A program made the translations under genes and the position numbers. 45,805 nt of DNA, taken from positions 1 through 45,805 of the forward strand of contig NZ_VORT01000018.1 in the NCBI RefSeq assembly GCF_007997155.1, given 5' to 3'. Positions 1-6,982 of this stretch are shown piece by piece. The notes under the pieces were generated by a model that was not told the DNA's origin, searched no databases, and saw only the letters and a program-made list of their open reading frames with translations. This DNA comes from Aequorivita antarctica (GTDB lineage: Bacteria > Bacteroidota > Bacteroidia > Flavobacteriales > Flavobacteriaceae). Position 1 is the first letter of the stretch. Every line of letters starts with the position of its first letter.

Positions 1-144
1 AATCTCTCTGGCCATTTCAATGATCGTACCTTCCTTTTCAAATAGGTCCTTGGCCCGCGATAAACGGCCATAAAAACCTTGTTTTGTTATTCCTGCCATT
101 GCATATATATCGTTCATCTTATGGCAACTTGACGACTTGTTCAT
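1..144 (-). CDS. IS3-family transposase orfB, N-terminal part (runs off window)
   Basis: Translation from the ATG at 144 begins MNKSSSCHKMNDIYAMAG and continues ITKQGFYGRLSRAKDLFEK to the window edge without a stop. The pattern of a short Ser/Cys/His-rich start followed by an IY-x-G-ITKQ-x-FY helix-turn-helix is typical of the start of orfB in IS3-type elements of Flavobacteria. A second in-frame ATG lies at 117. The DDE catalytic core would lie to the left of the window, so it cannot be judged whether the enzyme is intact. The assignment rests on resemblance to known IS3 orfB N-termini. Confidence 0.55.
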   Translation of the reverse strand, partial: MNKSSSCHKMNDIYAMAGITKQGFYGRLSRAKDLFEKEGTIIEMAREI

Positions 145-346
145 CCGGAAAACCTCTATGATAGCCGTTTGGACTTTTTTTCAATATCCATTCCGAGTTC
201 CTCTGAAGCCACTTATAAATGGCAGTAGGACTTAGTCCATAAATTTTGCTTATCTCGGAAACCCGTAATTCACCGCGTTCAATCTGCTTTATCAGATCAA
301 GCTTTAAGGACAAATAAAAAGTGCGTTTTAAATTCTCTTTTTTCAT
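119..346 (-). pseudogene. IS3-family transposase orfA with internal deletion
   Basis: From the ATG at 346 the frame encodes MKKENLKRTF and a helix-turn-helix (VSEISKIYGLSPTAIYKWLQ), the DNA-binding half of an IS3 orfA. Intact relatives continue with a leucine-zipper coiled coil and a tail resembling ASEELG-x-DI-x-KK. Here the coiled coil is missing. The expected tail, ASEELGMDIEKKSKRLS followed by a stop, is present in a different reading frame at 209-156. The two parts join near 203-213, so a deletion removed the zipper and shifted the frame. The open frame instead ends in an unrelated tail (PNGYHRGFPDEQVVKLP) at 119. The protein would lack the oligomerisation helix and is probably non-functional. 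Confidence 0.65.
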
Positions 347-393
347 GTTAAATTCAATGATGAAAAAAGGCAACTTATTTTAGGCTTAATCAG

Positions 394-473
394 TTGCGGG
401 GAGGAGAATGTGAATTTTGGGAGGGAAAATGTTGTTTGCGGGGATGAGAATGTGAAATACGGGAAGTAAAATG
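394..473. repeat. Two 38-bp imperfect direct repeats, period 42 bp
   Basis: The first copy starts TTGCGGGGAGGAGAATGTGA at 394 and the second TTGCGGGGATGAGAATGTGA at 436. Both end in GGAARNNAAATG-like sequence with a few mismatches. They sit upstream of the IS orfA, where IS3 elements keep end sequences bound by transposase, so they are read here as IS end or binding-site repeats. That role is inferred. Confidence 0.6.
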
Positions 474-491
474 CTAGTTCTAATAGTAGTC

Positions 492-815
492 TTAGTTCTT
501 TGTATTACCATTTTTCTTAACAAGAATATCATCCTTTCTCCATATATAAATGGGCATGGCAACCAAATTCACAAATAGTAATAATACGGTCCAATTACCT
601 TTTGTGCATTTATCAATGTTTTTGAATTTCCATATTCTAAAAATTAAATAAGCTAAAGCTGTTATATACAGTATGCAAACTAGAAGGTTTTGATACTTAA
701 AAGGAATTAGATTATTAGTTATCCAAAGAAATAAATCGACACTCCAAAAGGTGAGGGCATAAATTAAGCTTACTAAATATGATATTGTCAATAATATTTT
801 TAGGTATAGTTTCAT
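492..815 (-). CDS. Small integral membrane protein, unknown function
   Basis: This is a 107-residue protein with no recognisable family. Three hydrophobic stretches are visible (about residues 5-33, 44-60 and 74-91), separated by short polar loops, and the tail is charged (WRKDDILVKKNGNTKN). A membrane protein with three or four helices is likely. The ATG at 815 is preceded by a purine-rich GAGAGGAAG, unusual in this window and compatible with a ribosome binding site. The gene is AT-rich and lies next to the IS remnant, so it may be accessory rather than core. It ends 16 bp beyond the end of the following dehydrogenase gene on the same strand. Confidence 0.55.
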   Translation of the reverse strand: MKLYLKILLTISYLVSLIYALTFWSVDLFLWITNNLIPFKYQNLLVCILYITALAYLIFRIWKFKNIDKCTKGNWTVLLLFVNLVAMPIYIWRKDDILVKKNGNTKN

Positions 816-830
816 AAAATAACTTCCTCT

Positions 831-1637
831 CTACTTCAACCCATAATGCTTCAAAAGCATACGTTCATAAACCTTATCTGGCAAAACACGCTTCAGTACA
901 ATGGAGAATTTCTGTAATGGCGCACCCACTTTATAATGAATTTTAGGGTTTTTGTTTTCAATGATTTGGTGAACAACTTTAGCCATTTGTATAGGGTCAC
1001 CGCCATTATCCACATGCTCGTTCATCATTTTTAGGGTGTTTCCGTAGTCTTTTTTATAGGGTGAATTTTCTAAAACTGGTGCATGATAGCGTCCTGCGGC
1101 AATGTTGGTGGCAAAATCGCCTGGAGCAACATTGGTCATTTTTACACCGAATTGCATTGTTTCCATGCGCATAGCTTCAATGGTGATTTCTAAAGCGGCT
1201 TTGCTGGCGGAATAAATTCCGCGGTATGGAAGTCCCATATAACCTGCGATTGAAGTGATGTTCAAAATATGCCCAAAACCTTGTTTGCGCATTTGTGGTA
1301 ATACGGCTTTAATCACATTTATAGGTCCGTGAAAGTTGGTTTGGAAGGCTTTTTTTATTTCACTTTCGGGAGTTTCTTCAATAGGGCCAGTAATTCCAAT
1401 ACCTGCATTGTTTATTACCACATCAATTTTTTCGACCTTACTTAATACTTCAGCAATAGCAGCTGCTATTGAGTCGGTATCGTTAACGTCCATTTTCATT
1501 AAGGGAAATAAAGAATCTGTTATATTTTGAGGGTTTCGGCTTGTCCCAAAGACTTGGTAGCCTTTTCCGGAAAGATATTCGCCTATGGCTTTACCAATTC
1601 CTGAAGAACCGCCTGTAATGAGTACTGTTTTTGGCAT
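831..1637 (-). CDS. Short-chain dehydrogenase/reductase (SDR family)
   Basis: A 268-residue classical SDR, an NAD(P)-dependent oxidoreductase of unknown substrate. It starts MPKTVLITGGSSGIGKAIG, with the TGxxxGxG cofactor loop at residues 8-15, followed by the NNAG motif (VVINNAGIGITGP), the catalytic Ser in NITSIAG and the YSASK pair in the active site. The C-terminal part (about 200-268) is the usual variable substrate region. An upstream TTG-rich extension of 44 codons is open but reads through a simple inverted repeat and lacks homology to SDRs, so the ATG at 1637 was chosen. The gene stands alone, about 185 bp downstream of the SRP RNA. Confidence 0.9.
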   Translation of the reverse strand: MPKTVLITGGSSGIGKAIGEYLSGKGYQVFGTSRNPQNITDSLFPLMKMDVNDTDSIAAAIAEVLSKVEKIDVVINNAGIGITGPIEETPESEIKKAFQTNFHGPINVIKAVLPQMRKQGFGHILNITSIAGYMGLPYRGIYSASKAALEITIEAMRMETMQFGVKMTNVAPGDFATNIAAGRYHAPVLENSPYKKDYGNTLKMMNEHVDNGGDPIQMAKVVHQIIENKNPKIHYKVGAPLQKFSIVLKRVLPDKVYERMLLKHYGLK

Positions 1638-1697
1638 AAAAAGTTGTTGAAAAGCAAAGGTGCGGTTATGCAGCGTGTTTTCCAAATAGTTTTCAAA

Positions 1698-1792
1698 AAG
1701 AATCAAGAAACAAGAGCCAAGAATCAAGACAAGCATAAAAAACCCAAGAAGTCTTGCGTCTTGCAGCAAAGCGGTCTTGGTTCTTGATTCTT
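1698..1792. repeat. AAGAATCAAGA-type direct and inverted repeats
   Basis: The stretch contains AAGAATCAAG at 1698, CCAAGAATCAAGAC at 1718-1731 and the reverse form GTCTTGGTTCTTGATTCTT at 1774-1792. Together these can form a long hairpin. Short simple repeats of this kind are scattered between genes in many flavobacterial genomes. It lies between the dehydrogenase start and the SRP RNA and could end SRP RNA transcription, but it has no clean U-tract. Confidence 0.55.
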
Positions 1793-1822
1793 AAAAAAAG
1801 GAAAGTTTAGCGCACAAAAAAT

Positions 1823-1915
1823 GGCAAGCTACCTACATCACACTGCTCAACCATTTACCTTTGCTGCGTTCCCGCCCTGGAGGATTCAACAGGAGCTAGT
1901 TGTGTAGGACTTGCC
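1823..1915 (-). ncRNA. ffs: Signal recognition particle RNA (small, 4.5S type)
   Basis: Read leftward the RNA starts GGCAAGTCCTACAC and ends GTAGGTAGCTTGCC, so the ends pair (GGCAAG with CTTGCC). The middle has the conserved SRP core: CAGGGCGGGAACGCAGCAAAG, with the GGAA-type asymmetric loop and the GCAGCAAAGGTAA tail that bind Ffh. It is followed by a run of six T residues. The RNA forms the SRP with Ffh and targets membrane and secreted proteins to the Sec machinery. Ends are approximate by a few bases. Confidence 0.9.
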
Positions 1916-1919
1916 GCTG

Positions 1920-1949
1920 CAAAGATAAGGCTTTTTCAAGTTTTTGCAA
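1920..1949 (-). promoter_or_regulatory. Promoter of the SRP RNA gene
   Basis: Read leftward, a perfect Bacteroidota -7 box TATCTTTG (1927-1920) lies 19 bp downstream of TTG (1949-1947), which fits the -33 element. Transcription would begin about 5-7 bases further on, at the start of the GGCAAG stem of the SRP RNA. The match of predicted start and RNA 5' end supports both calls. Confidence 0.7.
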
Positions 1950-2002
1950 GTATTTTCACATTTCAATTTTAATAAATACCTTGCAGAAAAATAATTTGTG
2001 TT

Positions 2003-3049
2003 ATGAAATTTTATAACGTTTTAGCTCCTACACTTTTAGTGCTTTTGATGGCTAGCTGCGGAAGTAATTCCGAAGAAAAAAAAGATAGTTTTTCGTTGGA
2101 AATTAAAAATCCAAAGAAGACTTACACCACCAAAGATGTGCTTTCTGTTTCTTTAAACAACAAAAAAAATATTGAAACCGATTCCGTCATTTACTTTTTG
2201 AACAAAGACCGAATAGAAATTTCTGGCAATGAGATTTCCCTTTCGGGAAAAAAACTTGGCGAGAAAGCTCTAATTGCCAAAATTTACAGTGATGGCGAGG
2301 AATATGAAGCTTCAAAAACCATCACTATTCTTTCTTCCATCAAACCGAAACTTTACACCTATAAAATTCTTGAAACCTATCCGCACGATATAGAAGCCTA
2401 CACACAAGGGTTGGAGTTTGAAAACGACACTTTATATGAAAGCACTGGGCAGTATAAAGAATCATCGCTTCGTAAAACAGATTACAAGACTGGGGAAGTA
2501 TTACAAAAAGTAGCTTTGGCCAATCAATATTTTGGCGAAGGACTTACCATTCTCAACAATAAAATTTACCAACTTACTTATCGTGAAAACACGGGTTTTA
2601 TTTATAACCTAAAAACGATGGAGCAAACCGGAACCTTTGTTTATGGACAAAGCAGAGAAGGTTGGGGACTTTGCCATGATACGGAAAACAACATCTATAA
2701 AAGTGATGGAACAGACAGGATCTGGACGTTGAATTCGAACACCCTTGCAGAAAAAGATTATATCGAGATTTTTACAAATACAAGTAAAATCAATAGTGTA
2801 AACGAATTGGAATGGGTAGATGGAAAGATTTACGCTAATGTTTATCAACAAGGTTCCATCGCAATAATAGACCCTTCAAACGGTGCGGTAGAAGGCGTGA
2901 TTGACTTAACCGATTTAAAAGACAAAGTTACCCAACACCCAGAGCTGGATGTATTAAATGGTATTGCTTATAACGGCGAACCCAACATCCTTTATATAAC
3001 AGGAAAAAACTGGGACAAACTTTTTAAGATTGAAATAATTCAAAAATAA
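2003..3049 (+). CDS. Glutaminyl-peptide cyclotransferase (glutamine cyclotransferase) lipoprotein
   Basis: A 348-residue lipoprotein whose C-terminal two thirds (about 115-348) match the plant-type glutamine cyclotransferase family, a beta-propeller enzyme that turns N-terminal glutamine into pyroglutamate. Recognisable stretches are YPHDIEAYTQGLEF, LYESTGQYKESSLRK, REGWGLCHD, LEWVDGKIYANVYQ and DVLNGIAY. The signal peptide ends in the lipobox LMASC with Cys19, so the protein is anchored in the envelope. Residues about 25-110 look like an Ig-like beta domain. Its role may be to protect exported proteins with N-terminal Gln; that is inference. It is a single gene closed by the terminator at 3114. 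Confidence 0.9.
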   Translation: MKFYNVLAPTLLVLLMASCGSNSEEKKDSFSLEIKNPKKTYTTKDVLSVSLNNKKNIETDSVIYFLNKDRIEISGNEISLSGKKLGEKALIAKIYSDGEEYEASKTITILSSIKPKLYTYKILETYPHDIEAYTQGLEFENDTLYESTGQYKESSLRKTDYKTGEVLQKVALANQYFGEGLTILNNKIYQLTYRENTGFIYNLKTMEQTGTFVYGQSREGWGLCHDTENNIYKSDGTDRIWTLNSNTLAEKDYIEIFTNTSKINSVNELEWVDGKIYANVYQQGSIAIIDPSNGAVEGVIDLTDLKDKVTQHPELDVLNGIAYNGEPNILYITGKNWDKLFKIEIIQK

Positions 3050-3113
3050 TTAAACTTTAAAAGTCAACAATCGTTAATTAACAATTGTCAATCTCTTTCC
3101 CTCAATGAAACGA

Positions 3114-3138
3114 CCGCTTCACTCAAAAGCGGTTTTTT
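3114..3138 (+). terminator. Rho-independent terminator
   Basis: CCGCTT (3114-3119) pairs with AAGCGG (3127-3132) around a 7-base loop and is followed by six T residues. It lies 65 bp after the cyclotransferase gene. Confidence 0.8.
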
Positions 3139-3184
3139 CATGCTTTGATATTTGATTTCTTTGAATCATTAAAACCATCAAATT

Positions 3185-4261
3185 ATGAAAAAATCAATCG
3201 TAATCCGTATTCCAGAGCCTTGCCACGAAGACTGGGCAAAAATGACTGCCACTGAAAAAGGGAAATTTTGTAGTGTCTGCACCAAAGAAGTTTTCGACTT
3301 TACTTCAAAAACCGATGAGGAATTGGTAAAATTTCTTACCAAAAACAAAAATGCTTGTGGAAAATTGAAAAATTCACAACTCAATCGTGAAGTGAAACTA
3401 GAGCGCAAAAGCGGGCAAAGCTTCGCTCCTATCGCGGCGTCAATGCTTCTTCCGCTGACACTTTTTTCAAACAACCCAAAATCTTCAACTGATTCGCTTT
3501 CAGAAAAACCGATGATTTCAATGGGTATTGGTCGTTTCAGCAATACTAATAATTTAAGGCTTCATGTTTTCACCCAAGGCATAGTGAAAGATGAAAATGG
3601 AAATCCTTTGAAAAATGTTGAAATCTTTTCCAACGAAACAGAAGCACGTACTTGGACCAATAAAAAGGGCGAATATGAAATCTATACGTTGGATAAAGAG
3701 ATATTAACTTTCACAAAAGCAGGCTATGAAACACAGCTAATTCGTTTGCGGAAAAATGCAATTGAAAACGTTTTTATGGATTCTGGAGTTCGTGCGCAAA
3801 CTTTTATTGTTGGGAAAATTGCTGCTGACCCAGAAAAGGGTATCGTTGAAAAAGCAGCTGCAATTTATACAAATGGAACTGTTTTCGATGAAACTGGATT
3901 ACCGCTTCCCGGTGCAAACGCAATCATCAAAGGTACTACCTCCGGAACCCAAACCGATTTTGACGGCAATTACTCGATTGAAACTAAGCCAGGTGATGTT
4001 TTGGTTTTTAGTTATGTGGGCTATAATCATACAGAAATAACAGTTTCAAATATTTCAAATAAAATAAATGTAGCCCTTGAACATGATGGTGTTTATTTAG
4101 GTGAAATGGTTGTTGGTGGCATATCTTGGGAAGGAACTGAAGATTACCAACCACCAAAAGATGAAGCTTGGCGAGAAAAAGTAAAGCAAGCCAATGAAAA
4201 CACCCGTGCGTTTGAAAAAATAAAAAGAGAAAGAAAAAAAGCAGAACGTAGAAATAAATAA
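3185..4261 (+). CDS. Membrane protein with N-terminal Cys-motif domain and two carboxypeptidase-regulatory-like domains
   Basis: This 358-residue protein has no signal peptide. Residues 1-70 form a small domain with Cys13, His14, Cys29, Cys32 and Cys58 in the pattern PCHEDW...GKFCSVCTKEVFDFT...NACGKL, a likely metal site; similar N-termini occur in other Bacteroidota membrane proteins. A short hydrophobic segment (about 80-95) could span the membrane. Two beta-sandwich domains of the carboxypeptidase-regulatory type follow, at about 127-190 (GIVKDENGNPLKNVEIF) and 228-300 (GTVFDETGLPLPGANAIIKG ... YVGY). The tail is very basic. If the segment spans, the Cys domain is cytoplasmic and the beta domains periplasmic, which would suit signalling or energy coupling. 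The function is not known. Confidence 0.75.
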   Translation: MKKSIVIRIPEPCHEDWAKMTATEKGKFCSVCTKEVFDFTSKTDEELVKFLTKNKNACGKLKNSQLNREVKLERKSGQSFAPIAASMLLPLTLFSNNPKSSTDSLSEKPMISMGIGRFSNTNNLRLHVFTQGIVKDENGNPLKNVEIFSNETEARTWTNKKGEYEIYTLDKEILTFTKAGYETQLIRLRKNAIENVFMDSGVRAQTFIVGKIAADPEKGIVEKAAAIYTNGTVFDETGLPLPGANAIIKGTTSGTQTDFDGNYSIETKPGDVLVFSYVGYNHTEITVSNISNKINVALEHDGVYLGEMVVGGISWEGTEDYQPPKDEAWREKVKQANENTRAFEKIKRERKKAERRNK

Positions 4262-4272
4262 ACAATAGTCAA

Positions 4273-4309
4273 TTGCAATAGGCAGTGTCGCGAAGACTGC
4301 CTATTGCAA
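4273..4309. repeat. Perfect 14-bp inverted repeat (hairpin) after the Cys-motif gene
   Basis: TTGCAATAGGCAGT (4273-4286) pairs fully with ACTGCCTATTGCAA (4296-4309) around a 9-base loop. It starts 12 bp after the upstream stop codon. There is no T-run on either side, so it is not a classical terminator; it may stabilise the mRNA end or be an interspersed repeat. Confidence 0.7.
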
Positions 4310-4385
4310 CTGGTTGCTGAAAACTTCTTTACAATACAATAATAACCTTCATAAAAAGTTATATTTTTACCAAAATTATACTTGA

Positions 4386-5900
4386 ATGAGGTATTTATAC
4401 GGATTGGGCATATTGTGTTGCCTTGTAATGTGGAGTTCCTGCCGCAACGACTTTGAAACTGTTGCCAGCACTGGAAGTCTTGAGTTTTCAAAAGACACGG
4501 TTTATTTGGACACGGTTTTTTCAAACATTGGTTCTAGCACCTATAACCTGAAGGTTTACAATAGAAGCAATGAGGATATCAATATTCCTACCGTTCGCTT
4601 GGCACAAGGCGAAGCTTCCAATTATCGTTTGAACGTAGATGGAATGCCCGGAAAAGTGTTTGAAAATGTACAGATACTTGCAAAGGATAGTATTTTCATT
4701 TTTATTGAAACCACTTTCGATGTTAATAACCTGCCCACCAACCCAAAAGAATTTCTTTACACAGATCAACTTCTTTTTGATAGTGGTGGTAATGAGCAGA
4801 AAGTAGAATTGGTAACGCTTGTTAAAGATGCTGTTTTCCTCTTTCCTGAAAAATATGCCGATGGAACTACTGAAATGCTGAACCTTGGCACCGACGAGGA
4901 CCCATTTTTAGTAAAAGGATTTTTCCTAGATGATAGCGAGCTTACATTCAGCAATGAAAAACCTTATGTTATTTATGGATACGCCGCCGTCCCTAGCAAT
5001 AAAACACTCACTGTAGAAGCAGGCGCTCGTGTACATTTTCACAACTTCAGTGGAATTATTGTAGAAGAAAACGGAACCTTGAAATCATTGGGGGAGAAGA
5101 GCTCCGATCCAGAAGCGATGGAGAACGAAGTGATTTTTGAAGGCGATAGATTGGAGCCAAGCTTTTCTGATACTCCCGGACAATGGTATGGAATTTGGCT
5201 AAGAAGTGGCAGCGTTAGCAATGTAGTTAATTTTACCACAATTAAAAATAGTACGTATGGTATTCTTATGGAAAGCAGTCCGCTCACTTTAAGAAATGTT
5301 CAAATATACAACAGTACAAATATTGGTTTGTTTGCTATAAATAGTACAATTAACGGCGAGAATATGGTGATAAATAACAGTGGACAATCTGCCTTAGCTA
5401 TACGAGTGGGTGGAAGTTATGAATTTAGACATTGTACTTTTGCCAATTATTGGACCAGTGGTTTCCGATCATTCCCTACGGTATCCATTGAAAATGTTTT
5501 GGAAACTGAAATTGAAATCATAGTGTCAGACCTGGTTAAAGCCAACTTTACGAATTGCATTATCTACGGTAACGAACGCCGTGAATTTTCATTATTCCAA
5601 GATCCTCAAGGAGCTTTCAACTTTAAATTCGAGAATTGTTTAATGCGTTTTGAAGATCCAACTGGGGAATTTGCGAATGATCCATTATATGATTTTTTAA
5701 ACCCAGCATTATATCCTGCAACAAAATTTAATTTTGACCCATTTTTTCAAGATACCGAATTGAATAATTTTAATATTGAATCAGGAACTTCAGGAGCGGA
5801 CGGCATCGGAAAACCAGGAGTACTTCCTTTAAAAGATTTAAACGGATTCGATAGAAGTAATCAGCCCGATGCTGGTGCATACGAGAGCATCGAATTTTAG
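4386..5900 (+). CDS. Right-handed beta-helix lipoprotein, unknown function
   Basis: A 504-residue lipoprotein: the signal peptide ends in MWSSC with Cys19. Residues about 25-170 resemble an Ig-like/DUF1573-type beta domain (TVYLDTVFSNIGSSTYNLKVYN). Residues about 195-430 carry runs of short beta strands of the parallel beta-helix type (GTLKSLGEK, ITTIKNSTYGILMESSPL, NVQIYNSTNIGLFAINSTI). The end, DLNGFDRSNQPDAGAYES, is the closing motif seen on many secreted beta-helix proteins of Bacteroidota. Such proteins are surface or periplasmic and often bind or cut polysaccharide, but no catalytic residues are recognisable here. It is a single gene between a hairpin and a strong terminator. Confidence 0.75.
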   Translation: MRYLYGLGILCCLVMWSSCRNDFETVASTGSLEFSKDTVYLDTVFSNIGSSTYNLKVYNRSNEDINIPTVRLAQGEASNYRLNVDGMPGKVFENVQILAKDSIFIFIETTFDVNNLPTNPKEFLYTDQLLFDSGGNEQKVELVTLVKDAVFLFPEKYADGTTEMLNLGTDEDPFLVKGFFLDDSELTFSNEKPYVIYGYAAVPSNKTLTVEAGARVHFHNFSGIIVEENGTLKSLGEKSSDPEAMENEVIFEGDRLEPSFSDTPGQWYGIWLRSGSVSNVVNFTTIKNSTYGILMESSPLTLRNVQIYNSTNIGLFAINSTINGENMVINNSGQSALAIRVGGSYEFRHCTFANYWTSGFRSFPTVSIENVLETEIEIIVSDLVKANFTNCIIYGNERREFSLFQDPQGAFNFKFENCLMRFEDPTGEFANDPLYDFLNPALYPATKFNFDPFFQDTELNNFNIESGTSGADGIGKPGVLPLKDLNGFDRSNQPDAGAYESIEF

Positions 5901-5921
5901 ATATAAAAAAAAACTGCATTG

Positions 5922-5950
5922 AAAAACCCGTCCATTGTGACGGGTTTTTT
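5922..5950. terminator. Bidirectional rho-independent terminator
   Basis: AAAAACCCGTC (5922-5932) pairs with GACGGGTTTTTT (5939-5950) around a 6-base loop. With an A-run on the left and a T-run on the right, it can serve both the rightward beta-helix gene and the leftward lipocalin operon ending at 5972. Confidence 0.85.
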
Positions 5951-5971
5951 ATTGTGAATATTTAAAGGACC

Positions 5972-6499
5972 TTATTCACCCTTCAACCATTTCAGTTTCA
6001 GTTTGGAATTTTTACGCTCTACAGGTTGCATTACCAAAGTATCGCCACTGAAGTAAAACCTTCTTTCAGCAGTCAATCCAAATTCAGAAGGGTTTGAGTG
6101 TGAAAGTTTGAAATGCGAAACAATGCTATCCTTTTCAGAAACTTTGTAATTGCCCATATAATAGTAAGATTTAGTAATATGCTTCAAGGCTTCCAAAGGA
6201 ATGGAATCGTTGAAGTTTGGAAATTCAATTCAAGCTTTTTCATAGCCTTTTTCATATAAATGAAGCGCTACGTGACCAGTTCCATCATAAAGCAAATAGC
6301 CGTCCATTCCTCCTTTGTAATCGCTCCAAGTGTTTGTGGTAGTGTCTCGCACTTTCATAATTTCCAGTTTCCAAAGACCTGTGATTGTTGGATTGGTTAG
6401 TTTATCGTTGCTACAGGAAAAAGCAAATGCTAAAATCCCAATGGAAACAATAATTTTCAAATTTTCCTTGATTTTCAAATTTTCAAATTTAGTAATCAA
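5972..6499 (-). pseudogene. Lipocalin-like lipoprotein gene interrupted by an in-frame TGA
   Basis: Two open segments in the same frame together make one lipocalin-like protein. The first (6499-6233) carries a lipobox (AFAFSC) and GLWKLEIMKVRD...GHVALHLYEKGYEKA. The second (6229-5972) continues IEFPNFNDSIPLEALKHI, then SNPSEFGLTAERRFYFSGD and the end PVERKNSKLKLKWLKGE. Only a TGA codon at 6232-6230 separates them, with no frame change, so one base substitution explains it (for example from TTA). The start is uncertain: no ATG is available and the frame opens with TTG codons that overlap the end of guanine deaminase. It may be a recent pseudogene or a sequencing error. It is the last gene of the 8200-5972 operon. 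Confidence 0.7.
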
Positions 6500-6968
6500 C
6501 CCTTCCCTCCTTCGCTTCCCACTTTTTAAAAACTTTTCGGCCTTCTTCCCTATCCAGGTTTATGAATTTAACATTTCTATTTTCAATTTTTTTATCGATT
6601 TCATCGTAAATAAAATGGTCATCGAAACCAATTTCTGCTGCATCCTCTTTAGTGCAGGCATAATAAACCGCTTTTGGACGCGCCCAATAAATAGCCCCCA
6701 AACACATAGGGCAAGGTTCACAGGAAGTGTAAATAATGCAATCATCAAGCTGGAAAGAGTTTAGTTTTTCACAAGCTTTTCTAATGGCTACAACCTCAGC
6801 ATGAGCCGTTGGGTCATTGCTTGAAGTTACTTGGTTGAAGCCTTCAGCAATTATTTCGTCATTTTTAACTATCACTGCGCCAAAAGGTCCTCCAGCATTT
6901 GAGTCCATTCCTTTCTCTGACAGTTCGATGGCGCGTTTTATAAATTGTTTGTCTTTTTCGGTAATCAT
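6489..6968 (-). CDS. guaD: Guanine deaminase (cytidine deaminase-like fold)
   Basis: A 159-residue zinc-dependent deaminase closely resembling the short guanine deaminase of Bacillus, which converts guanine to xanthine in purine salvage and breakdown. The zinc site is HAE (His56, Glu58) and PCPMC (Cys86, Cys89). Guanine-deaminase-type features are GGPFGAVIVK, TSSNDPTAHAEVVAIRKAC, LGAIYWARPK and EDAAEIGFDDHFIYDEI. tRNA adenosine deaminase (TadA) is the main alternative; the AAEIGFDD..FIY segment favours the guanine enzyme. The protein is cytoplasmic. It sits 14 bp after the alpha/beta hydrolase and overlaps the start of the lipocalin frame. Confidence 0.85.
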   Translation of the reverse strand: MITEKDKQFIKRAIELSEKGMDSNAGGPFGAVIVKNDEIIAEGFNQVTSSNDPTAHAEVVAIRKACEKLNSFQLDDCIIYTSCEPCPMCLGAIYWARPKAVYYACTKEDAAEIGFDDHFIYDEIDKKIENRNVKFINLDREEGRKVFKKWEAKEGRVDY

Positions 6969-6982
6969 TCAATAAATTTATT

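Larger units (their letters stand above)
1..480 (-). mobile_element. Right end of a decayed IS3-family insertion sequence
   Basis: This end of the window holds the start of an IS3-type transposase pair read leftward: an orfA with a helix-turn-helix and, directly after it, the start of orfB, which runs off the window. Outside orfA lie two copies of a roughly 38-bp repeat that look like IS end sequences. The exact terminal base is not determinable because the other IS end and any target duplication are outside the window. The element looks inactive because orfA carries an internal deletion. Confidence 0.6.

Noticed and set aside
1638-1769. 44-residue N-terminal membrane extension of the short-chain dehydrogenase
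   Set aside because: The extension translates an AAGAATCAAGA-type inverted repeat, starts at a non-ATG codon and is not an SDR feature; the ATG at 1637 gives a normal SDR start.
6330-6764. 144-codon rightward frame opposite the deaminase and lipocalin genes
   Set aside because: Antisense shadow of two well-supported genes.
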